From positions 62,001 to 126,000 of the forward strand of contig CAMXCT020001763.1 of NCBI GenBank assembly GCA_947184155.2: a DNA stretch of 64,000 nucleotides, given 5' to 3'. Below the pieces are notes generated by a model. It saw only the letters and a program-made list of their open reading frames with translations, had not been told where the DNA came from and did no database searches. Position 1 is the first letter of the stretch. Each line of letters starts with the position of its first letter. Below are positions 20,301 through 31,100 of this stretch, piece by piece. Source of the DNA: Cladocopium goreaui. Its lineage: Eukaryota > Sar > Dinophyceae > Suessiales > Symbiodiniaceae. The position numbers were made by a program, and so were the translations under genes.

Positions 20301-20922
20301 AAACATACTATAATCAAACTCAATGAGCAAGTATACCACAGGTATTTAGCTCAATAGCCAATGGAAACCCTTAGATCTTCCTACAGAATCCTGTAGGACC
20401 TTCATTTCCGGTAGCCACCGAGCTTCCTCGCTTCACTGGGCCGCCCTTGCGCGGGTTCAAAGGCTAAGCACGTCAGCGTTCCAGCATCGCGGGAGGGCCT
20501 GAAGTCTGGTTGAGCCACCCGTCATCGCAGGTAATCTGAAATTTGCCACTGGGTCCATGAGAAAATCCATATTGATGTTCAATCACGACTCACTCAGTGC
20601 GAATCAAACCATTCTTGTGGTACCAACAATGTGAGGCCCCCAAGATAGCTAAGTTGGTTTAGATTCGCCCCAGTATAGTTATAAGTACCATAAACCATAG
20701 TTATCGGAGTTATGTTCACCAACTGAACGCTATCTTGGGGGCCTCACATTGAAAGAATGGGAGGAACCTGAGTAACCCAAGAATTCATGCAACGGAGGTG
20801 ACAGTGAGAACCTTCTCACAATTTCTCATAGCTTCCACATCCTCCTCGGCTCTCGTTCAGCTGATGCCTTCATTCGTGAAATTGACTCGATGTACACAAT
20901 TGCGAAGCGCAGACTGGCCTGA
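17341..20922 (+). CDS. Probable multi-exon host gene, product not recognised
   Basis: Nine small GC-richer islands chain in one reading frame with AG acceptors and GT or GC donors: 17341-17423, 18410-18497, 18551-18583, 18955-19023, 19707-19740, 20160-20217, 20387-20454, 20485-20530 and 20782-20922 (ending TGA). Strong sites include ACCG|GTAAGC after 19023 and TTTG|GTGAGT after 18583. The 18410-18583 part reads as a hydrophobic stretch (QILVSAYLLLPALAY, LLVAFYISEFFG), so a membrane segment is likely. The end reads AFIREIDSMYTIAKRRLA. Introns contain family A, B and C MITEs. I recognise no family. Donor choice was flexible, so individual borders, especially 19707-19740, may be wrong, and some islands are also open on the minus strand. 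Confidence 0.4.
17768..17880. mobile_element. MITE family B copy (B3)
   Basis: Perfect CTGGTTGGTGG...CCACCAACCAG ends, 113 bp. Core AATGGGAAGGATGACATCCC is the shorter B subtype shared with 18223 and 32284. Confidence 0.85.
18223..18334. mobile_element. MITE family B copy (B4)
   Basis: CTGGTTGGTGGTTTTAACATG pairs with the right end CATGTTTGAAACCACCAACCAG. Confidence 0.85.
20626..20751. mobile_element. MITE family C copy (C1)
   Basis: CAATGTGAGGCCCCCAAGAT...ATCTTGGGGGCCTCACATTG: long GC-containing terminal inverted repeats around an AT-rich core with CCATAAACCATAGTTAT. It lies in the last intron of the probable plus-strand gene. Confidence 0.85.
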
Positions 20923-21024
20923 AATTGAAGAAACAATCAGCTGCCGGTGTGCTATCTACAATGTTCTAGTCATAGAAACATGGCTCTGCACCGAAAGCAA
21001 AGCAAACTAATGCGGTCAAAACAA

Positions 21025-21092
21025 TAATAAACCATCCCCCAAATCACCATAAATAGGTGGTATAAACCATTCCCAAATGGGTGGTTTATTGT
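21025..21092. repeat. Short inverted repeat (minor family F)
   Basis: ATAATAAACCATCCCCCAAA is mirrored by TGGGTGGTTTATTGTTTT around CACCATAAATAGGTGGTATAA. A related unit is at 35933-36002. Confidence 0.6.
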
Positions 21093-21224
21093 TTTATCCA
21101 CATTATACCACAATGTCATAGATCTCCATACATCTGCTGTATTACACTTATTGCCCCAAGGGTATTGTCGTTTTTTGTCTGGTGTGTTCCTGCCAAGATT
21201 GGTCACTAGGTCACTAGGTCCTCT

Positions 21225-21605
21225 CTACTGCTGCTTGTGGGAAAGTTTCACCCACAACCTGTGTTGAAGGTGGTGGCATTGGGGCCGGGTAGCAAAGCAT
21301 GGAGGACATGGCAATGCTGAGAAAGCCCGTTCAAATCCATTGAATCCCACAGAGGTTGGGCTCTGGGAGACATCGTGTCCACGGACATTCCTGGTCGTGT
21401 TCAAGTCCAGTGGCGGATCGTTCTTGTCGCAAAGTGACCGCACCCCTTGAGGCAACACAGCTTGATCAACAGCCTGTCGCAAAGTCTGTATGATCCCGTT
21501 GTGGTCATTGTCCTCTTGCCATATCCCATTGGCTGACATCGACCAATTTGGTGGTTCCCGGTTCCATTGCTGCCAGATGTTTCTTTGACCCATATCCAGC
21601 ACCAC
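21225..21605 (-). CDS. Unassigned 126-codon ORF
   Basis: Opens MVLDMGQRNIWQQWN and ends HRLWVKLSHKQQ. It is GC-richer than its surroundings and has normal-looking amino-acid composition (ATLRQAVDQAVLPQGV-like region near the middle). I recognise no domain, and see no poly-A signal or partner exon. It lies between two probable genes. It could be a terminal exon, a transposon relic or a small gene. Confidence 0.3.
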   Translation of the reverse strand: MVLDMGQRNIWQQWNREPPNWSMSANGIWQEDNDHNGIIQTLRQAVDQAVLPQGVRSLCDKNDPPLDLNTTRNVRGHDVSQSPTSVGFNGFERAFSALPCPPCFATRPQCHHLQHRLWVKLSHKQQ

Positions 21606-21745
21606 CTCACCGTTTGTTGGTCACCTAGCACTTTGATTCAAATCCACTGTCTGGGATCAGACCGCCCAACTTTGGTCGTTAAATACCCTTCACTGCTAGA
21701 ATCACAAGGGTGGAGAACGCCCCATTCAACACCACTTCAAGCAAC

Positions 21746-21858
21746 CTGGTTGGTGGTTTCAACCCCTCTGAAAAATATGAGTTCATCAGTTGGGATGATG
21801 ACATTCCCAACTGAATGGAAAGTCTAATCAAATTCCATGGTTCCAAACCACCAACCAG
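21746..21858. mobile_element. MITE family B copy (B5)
   Basis: CTGGTTGGTGGTTTCAACCC...AAACCACCAACCAG with core AGTTGGGATGATGACATTCCC. Confidence 0.85.
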
Positions 21859-22159
21859 CAACATGTCACCTAAGAGGGGACCAGCATACGTCAAAACAAG
21901 AAAAATCTCCCCTTAAAACCGAGAAAACGACTGTCAAGATCCACAGGAAAAACCATGGAAAAACTTTTCGCAGGCAAAATCTGAGGAAACGACTTCTGTT
22001 CCAAGAGTCACATGAGATCATCATGTGTATGCTGAGACCCAAGTACGCAGAAACATGGGCTAATATTTACCCATTTTTTTAAAGGTACCTGGAGGGTTTA
22101 GCTGGAAATATATTATACTTGTAGAATAATGTAGAATACACACATTATATTTGCTGCAG

Positions 22160-25100
22160 CTACTGATGCCGCATTCGCACCAGTATTTTCCCCATAAACG
22201 CAAAGCATTTGTTTGCACTGAAGACTCCCGGTGCGCATCGTGAGCCAAGTCGCTGGAAAACGTCCCATGCGAAACGTGTGAAGAGACCTCGTTTCAAAGC
22301 TCAGCAGGCAACACTCCCCAGCTGCAACACACGGACGCTGCAAACGTTACATACCTATCATCTTTTGTTAATGCGAACCATTCGGTTGCTGTTGATTTGC
22401 ACTTAAGTAACACGATAATACGACATCACACTAGAAATAAATGAACATCAGTAATTTTCCATCTGACAAAAAAAACGTTAAGAATTTGAATTGCAACCCA
22501 TTGAATTTAAGCCGCTGACCGCTCCGAGCATAAAGGCAATATAATAATATAATGGTATCCGACAAGTAACAAGTATATTGGCAGTGTGCCTAGTAAAAAA
22601 TGCGGTCGCTTTAATTTGAAATGAGTTTCATGTCAAATCTGGATAGCTCTGTGGCATCCCCAGGAGCAACACGGATGTTATGGGGACCAAATGCAATTCC
22701 TGATAGTCATCCCTTAGTGGTTGGTGGTATACCTACCCCTCTGAAAAATATGAGCCAAATGGGAAGGATTCTCCCATATATGAAATGGAACATAAAATTC
22801 ATGTTCCAAACCACCAACCAGCCTTAGTGTGTGTTTAATGATTCTGATGATCCCTGTGATCACAAGTCATATCTTTTGTCATCCTTTCTGAAAGGGCCAG
22901 CATCATCCACTTAGCCAGGTGATTCATGAATGTCGTTATCACCACACCCTCTGGTAGTTTAACATAGCCAGAAACGTCATGGGCCATTTATATCTAGATC
23001 AACATATAGACTATATAGATGATACTTACCCATAAAAAAAATAATAAGGGTTTTACATAGATATCTTAAATTACCAAAAAGTGTTACCCTCTGGTAATTT
23101 AACATAGCTATTGAACATGGCCATTTATAGTGGATTTTCCCATTAAAAATGGTGATTTCCCATAGTTATGTTAGTTTACCAGAGGGTAACTTTTGGAAAC
23201 CATGGAATCAAACACATCTTGGGTCAAATGCTACCCTCTGGTAATCAAACGTGGCGGGAAAGTCCCCAAAACTCGTTCGATGACTTGTCCCACCTGGAAA
23301 ACTTCCAGAAAGGGGTTTCCCATGTCATTTATACACTTAAAACCCTTTATATACCGGTTATAAATGGCTTATCATTCCATTTATGTGGGGTTTTTCTAAG
23401 ATAGGGGACCCAGGTCCTCACCGTTGTCACCGAGAAGCCAAGATTCATGCCTGCATCCACCACCACTTTCGGCCTGTGGCCAGAGTCGACTACCGCACGT
23501 ACTGCATCCATACAGCCTGGGGCCTGGACTCATGGTACCTTTTTATGGCATATTTCGTCTGAAATTCGACATATGAATTACTAAACATTATTTGTATATG
23601 CGTGTGTCTGCAAATAATATTACATAATATATATATATATATGTATATAGTATAAACAATTATATACAGTATATATATATACATTATATTGTATATGGTT
23701 GGTGGTGTACCTACCCCTCTGAAAAATATGAGTTCGTCAGTTGGGATGGTTATTCCATTCCCAATCGAACGGCAAGTCATAAAAATCGATGGTTCCAAAC
23801 CACCAACCAGATATGCATATGATAGACACACATACAGTACCCTCTGGTAAACCAACATAGCTATTGAAAATGGCCATTTATAGTGGATTGTCCCATTAAA
23901 AATGGTGGATCTTTCCATAGCTATGTTAAATTACCACAGGGCATTACGAACATCATGTGTTGTGAAAGGTCCCTAAACCGCCCCAGACCTGGATGATTCG
24001 ACAAAGCCTTGCCATGCCTGGCGGGATACCCCTTTTCTGCAGGATTTCAATAGGATTTTAATAGGTTTCATATAGGACTTTAAAAGGATGAATGTTTTAC
24101 TCCTATCAAATCCATATCAAATCCAATTATATAGAAGTTCTTTGGATTTGAGTAGGACTTTCATAGGATATTCCCAGGTTATCCCAATGTTTGCTGGGTC
24201 AAGTTAAATCTCATACCCTCTGGTTATTTAACAGTTTGCAAACTGGAAGCCATGGCCCATTTAGTTCGATATAAACACATATGATTTACCTATTAAAAAC
24301 TATGATGTTCATTCATTTTCCATAGCTATGTTAAATTACCAGAGGGTTTATATTATATATATGTGTGTGTGACATTTATGACATGTTTTTTTTTCTGAAA
24401 TGTAAATACAGAACATGGAGAAACACGTGGCTGCAAACAAAAACATGGAAATGCAGGAAAATGAAGAACGCAAAGGGCACGATATTTGACCATGAATTTT
24501 GGTTGGGTGATTCTAGAGTGCTTTTGCAGGTGACGATGTACAGCCATGCTGTGGGAATGGTTCATTCAAAGAATGAGTAAAACATATGGCGGAATATGTA
24601 GTCTGCATTGCCGGAACTATTTCAGTATCGTATTGAAACGCGTGGTCTTTATCGTATATCAACCATCATGTATGAAACAAATGGTCAGCCATAATCACCG
24701 CTTGAAAGTGGTGGAAGTTGCTTCAAAGGTGGATAACTGGATCCACCAAAACGAGCGGCAAATGCGAGACAGCTCCAAACCATCGTCCAAACCATGTCAG
24801 CTGGGGCAGTTATATCCACAATGCCATGACTATTCTCAAGCAAATACCCTCTGGTAAACTAACATGACTATGGAAAATGGCCATTTATGGTTGATTTACC
24901 TAGTAAAAATGGTGATTTTCCATAGTCATGTTAGTTTACCAGAGGATAAAATACATGACTCGGGTCTTTGTCGGATGGCAAATCCACCCAATGAGCATTG
25001 TTCAAACCCTCTGTCGTTCTTCTATACTGGGGTGTCAAGAACGGGATTCCCAGTTAATGGATTAGAATATATAGTCTCTAATTATTGAATATAATGGAAG

Positions 25101-28100
25101 TATAACCCCCGAATCAATCATGAAGCAGGGGTTTGCAGCCACTGCTCAAATCATATTATATAAGTTGGTTGTATATATATATATATTTATGTATATCTAT
25201 ATATTATACATATAATCATATGATATAAATATACATATCGAGATGGCATTAATAGTTCGTTAGAAACTCCATGACAATCCCATTGGATCCCCATTTTTTG
25301 GGGTACCTTTGTTCGCCTGGACGCTGCGTAAAGGGCTATCCTGTTCGCCCAGGGGCATGTAGCATCTCCTGCACGAAAATGGGTGGAATGGCCCCGTCTT
25401 TGGTTAAAATCAAAGACGAACCTCCCAATTACTGTTGGGTATTACATGGTTTGACTATAGTTATACAATTAGTGAGGCCCCCGGCCACGATAGCGTGAAA
25501 AGTTGGTGAACATAACTCCAATTTCACTATGGTTTATGGTACGCAAATAACGAACTAGTTACTGGGGCGAATCTAAACCAACTTATAACTGGGGGGCCTC
25601 ACATTGTAACTTATGACCCTAGTGCTGATAAATTCCTATTCATTGCAAGGTTGCTCCAACCTACTATGGATAAACAATAGCAACTTGTGCTAACGTTGCC
25701 TAATCTTACTTATGTTGGCAATTTCCCCCCTTTGTTATATTGTTTCTGGGTCGAAGCAACCCTGACATTTTGGCAACTCTTAGGCACAACCTTTCCATCA
25801 CCTCCTCTAGAGGAAGTGCTGAAAATAGTAGTTTCTCCTCTGGTCAACATACACAAAACCATTGGAATCACCATGGTTAGTGGGTAAATCATCGAACTAA
25901 ATTGGCAATTTTCCAGAGCTATGTTGGTTTACTTGAAGGCAATTATCTTTAACCTCCAAAAAAAAATATGCCAATACCCCACAAACAAACAATGAGACTC
26001 CTAGAAATTCAGGGTCGATGTCAACAAAAAATGGATGTTGAGATCTGGCTATCACATTCTCCGATGGGAGCACTGCTGGTTGGTGGTTGAGCCAACTAAT
26101 CCGCATTGCTCCGATGGAGCTCCTGAGGTAGATCTCCTCATATTCAAAGAGGGCTTCCTGGCGAAGCTGGGAAGCCAGAGACCCTCCGGTAATTTTAAGA
26201 TAGCTACAGAAAACGGATGAACAAATATTACTATTTATATAAGGGTGATTTACCATATTTAAAGGGATATTTACTATATTTTAAGGGTGATTTACCATAA
26301 TTTAAGGCTGATTTACCATAATTTAAGGCTGATTTACCATAATTTTAAGGGTGGTGATTTAGTATTTACCTTTGAGATATTACGAAATAGTGATTTCAAA
26401 GCGGCCATAGCTAGGTACTCAGTCATACACAAAACCATACAAAACCCGTGACTGATTGGTTGTGTCAATGCTCATGGAAATGATAGCAAAATATGCATGC
26501 CGGGAACATGATTTGGTAAGCATCATCAGGAAAAAACCTCTAGATTTCCCCATGGACCAATGTAGTCCCAATACAATTAGTGAGGCCCCCGGCCACGATA
26601 GCGTGAACAGTTGGTGAACATAAATCCAATTTCACTATGGTTTATGGTACACAAATAACGAACTAGTTACTGGGGCGAATCTAAACCAACTTAGCTATCT
26701 TGGATTGTAGAAACTTGCGGATGGGTGTTGTAGATAGATGTGCATAGAGACGCACTGTGAAATCTCCACACGTGATAAATAAATCTGGACATCTGATCAA
26801 TTGCCAATACACGGGCCTTTATAAATTGTACGAGTATGAACTTTAAATCAACAACAAGCAGAAAGCGATGTTTAAGCGTCTTTCCCAGGCTTGAACTGAT
26901 GTAGTGATGAAAAACATTGAACATTATCTACTGTAGTTATTATCACTATTAGTTATGGAATTACGGTAGTTATGATATTATGTTATCCTCGATATCTCTT
27001 GGTAGATTATCATTGAACATAACTATTTTTAATGATGATACTCTGCCAATGATCATCTGTAGCATTCTGTTCAATGGGCAAAAGTTCAATGATCTGATTA
27101 TCATTAATTATCATAAGTTCATCGTCCTGGAAGTTCCTTATCATTATCATTCAAAAATATCATTATGAATCATGATCCATTACTGGTTGGTGGTATACCT
27201 ACCCCTCTGAAAAATATGAGTTTGTTAGTTGGGATTATGACATTCCCAACATGATGGGAAAGTCATGGCAAATTCCATGGTTCCAGTCACCACCAACCAG
27301 CATTTGTCATTCATGGGACTTTTCCCATGAAAAAACCATCCATTTATGATTGACGATCCATTGAGATCCATGAAAAGTTTAATGATCATTGAACCATCAA
27401 CTAGATCCATTAAGATGTAGTATTCAAGGTATCTAGGTTGAATTCCAATGTAACTGGGTTAGGATATGTTAGGATCTATACTATATTGGGGTTAGGATAT
27501 GTTAGGATCTTGAAGATCCATTAAGTTTTATGAATGACCATCCAGTTTTGGATCCATCATGATCATCTGTTACGATTATCCCCAACTGGATCCAGTTAGT
27601 TGCCATCGGCGGAACGTTGGAACGTCCTCAGGATTGCTGGTCCACAGCGAGATGGACCTGGGACGATTCGAAATGGGATGTGTTCCCTGGGTTTTTCCAA
27701 GAACTTAGGAAAATGATGATAACTTCAGAAAGAACTTGGTTTCAGAACTGGGAAGATTTTGTTGAGTTGTTGTTTTCATCATTTTCCCTAAGAACATCGT
27801 TTTTTTGGGTTGTTTACTACCATTTTAGTTGGATCCCTAAAGCCTCAATTTCGGGATCTTGCCAGATTTTTAGATGTGAGGCGCCAGCGTTTTACTGGGC
27901 TGTTTGAAGGAAAAATCTACGGTCAAAACGATGTTTGTTTGCATGCTGTTTTTGACCATGAAATATGTCCGGCTTCATCCTTCCCATTGTCCAAATTTGG
28001 GACTGTTGTGGGTGGAACTTTGCGTATTCAACACATTTAACTAGGTCTAGCACCTGATGACACCTGGTACCGCGGAGTTGGAACTCATTTAAACAACAAA

Positions 28101-31100
28101 GAGTTCAGCAAAAATAACATTAAGGACGCCTTTTTGCATGTTTCGCAGGATGGGATGTCTTTCAACATTCCTGATTTATTGCCGACATGATCATATCCGA
28201 TTGGTCGCAACCTCATTCAACTCCTTTTTTTTGGGGATGCAGCAAATTTCAACGGGGTTGAAGTATGTTGAAGTGGCAAGACTCTTTGCAGAAAGCCAAA
28301 AAATGAAGCACCTTTTTCTTCACCCCTATTTGAAAGCAGGTCAGCTCGGGTTCCCCTACGATGACGGGCCCCTCCTGCCATCTATGTTCAATGTCATTGC
28401 AAGTCCCCCCCCAAACAAATGGAAAAGTTGGACGGAACATGCAGGAACCATCATGAACTTCACATCCTGGAACAACTCTTCTATCTTTTGGGGGTCCACT
28501 ATATACATAGATTATGAAGGTATGTGACATGTCAATGTGTTGTCACCCTATCCATGTTTGGCCTGGGCGCCCATCATTGTAGAAGCCTTCAGATTTTGTC
28601 TCGCGGATCCCATTCAGGGTGAACTAGACAGACACTTACAGAATATTCTTATTCTACTACAATGTGAGGCCCCCAAGATAGCTAAGTTGGTGAACATAAC
28701 TCCAATAACTATGGTTTATGGTACTTACAACTATAGTTACTGGGGCTTATAAACCAACTGGGGCCTCACATTGTAGAAATAGCCTCTGGATGAGAAATAT
28801 GGGTATTTAATAGCCCATAGTAGAAATATATCACAGAATATTCTTATTCTATGAAATAGCCTCCGTTAATTTAGCTATAGCGATAACAAGAACAACCAAA
28901 TCACCCATAAGAGCAGATGGCTTAACCTATGATTTCCATGGCATTTTATCATATTTGGTCGGCGCTATGGTGCCGGGTAACATCATAGCCATGGCCAATC
29001 TGTGCCTCCGATCCTTCATCAGTGGCAAATTCCAGATCTCAAGGATGGTTCGTATAGAAAATTGAGTGAACTGTTCTTACACTTAACTGAATTTGAGGCC
29101 ATGAAACGGGAATTCTTGTAGAATGGCTACCCCTAGAATTTCCCATCATTGTGAACGTTGCAGTCTTTGAAGGGCTTGGGACAATTTGGATCTGTGCCAC
29201 CCTTTGCCCGTCCGTCACGTTTGAATGTTAAAATATGTTCAGATATTACTCGAGAGCATTAGATTCATTAGATTGAATAAGTTCTTTTCTTGATACACAG
29301 CCAGTTCGGGGTTTGACGTTTTATGGGACATAACACAATGCCTGTGATGCACCTACAGACGGTCTTCCAAAGAATTGATCTGAGTCAACATTGGAGGCAG
29401 GAGAACCAAGCTTCCAAAAACTTGATCCAATTACATGTAGAATGACATCATGTATACGTAACGCAATAATAATCCAGAATGCTTAGATATATTAAAACAT
29501 TGGTAAGTTTGAGGGGTGGTTTATCATTGCTTTACGTACATCATTCCTTATGAAATACACAGGAAAAGTGGAAACCGGCTCGCCCTAAATGGGATCTAGC
29601 GACCTACACATTCCAGGGCGCTGTCGCACCCGCGTCGACGCAATGACGCAATGCCTTGAAGCAGTGCCCTGCTGTGCCGCTGTTGATGGTTACAACATGT
29701 TACAACACTGTAGTGACTGTAGTCATAAGGCCTAAGCCCAGCCAAAAAGGGCATTAACATGCATTAACATTCAAAAGGCTGCAAATGTGATATGTATATA
29801 TGTATATATGTATATATGTATATATGCACCTTTTCAATGATGCTTGGCCAATGATATTGGTGGGGTTTACTAACTTGTTTGATGGCCATCGGTTTCAACC
29901 AACCAATAGAAACAGAAATTATATAAACAGATATACCCTCTGGTAAACTAACATAACTATGGAAAATCACCATTTTTAATGGGTAAATCAACTATAAATG
30001 GCAAGTTTCAATAGCTATGTTTGTCTACCAGAGGGTAACTTATAACATACCTGGATTTGTCTCAAAACAAGGTATCTCCAAATCGCCGAATCGTCGCGGT
30101 GTCAACGGTGTCAATTTTAATAACGTATGGGAACGATGGAGGTACGGCCCATTTTCAGGCCGTGATCTGAGGCCGATTCTCTCCCTTTTTCAGAAACACC
30201 CAAATCATATTAAGCTGCAATATTATATTGATATGTATGGGTATATACTATAACAATATTTAGCTGTCTTAGTTATATGTTATAATAATATAATAATATA
30301 CATCCTGTTATGTCAATGTATATTATTATATTGATATGTATATATTATAAATATATTCATTCAATTCATATCCAATTTTTGCCATTGCGGAATGAATATC
30401 CCTGTTGCATCCCCATCATATCACCAGTATGGTTGAGTTATGTGTGTATATATATATATCAATCAGAAAGATCCATCAGATAATGTTGCTTGACACCTGA
30501 CACTTGCCAAATCTTGCCAACAATCCTCACAGCGGACGGGAAGACTCAAGCTCTGAGCCAGATTTCACTTGTCAGCGAAGTTCTGACCCTGGACGAATCA
30601 AACACTGCGTTGCTTAAGGGCAGCGTTTTCGGCGTTTTCGTACTTGTTTTTTCACCACTTTTGGGGAGTAAATCTTCAATTAAAGCAAATTGATCAGGAA
30701 GGACCTATTCATCTGGGGTTGACATTAAATGCAATACAACAAGCTAGTTCATTGCAACACATCGCAGCGAACAACTTGTCATCTGAACATAGTCAGGAAT
30801 ACCAAGGTGGATTTAACCACTCCATAAAGTTCAATCTACCCTCTGACAATCAAACATTGCAATGAAAAAAAACCATTTCTAGAATGGGCGTACCCTACCA
30901 TTTTAAGAAACAGTGATTTCACATTAAAACCTCCATTTCGTGCGGGGATTCCCGTGGAAAATCTTTGATGCCAATGGTAGCAAGACCCAAGACTTGTTCT
31001 CTGCCATGTTTGTTTTCCAAAGGATATTCCCAGAGCCACATTCACAAAGGTAATTCAAGCAGCATGGTTCTGTCTGCCGATCTTCTTGGTGAGTTTATGG

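Noticed and set aside
29598..29640. Another copy of the GTCGCG/AGCGAC hairpin outside the element
   Set aside because: The half-sites are in reverse order (AGCGACC first) and the GTCGCG word is incomplete, so it is not the same unit.
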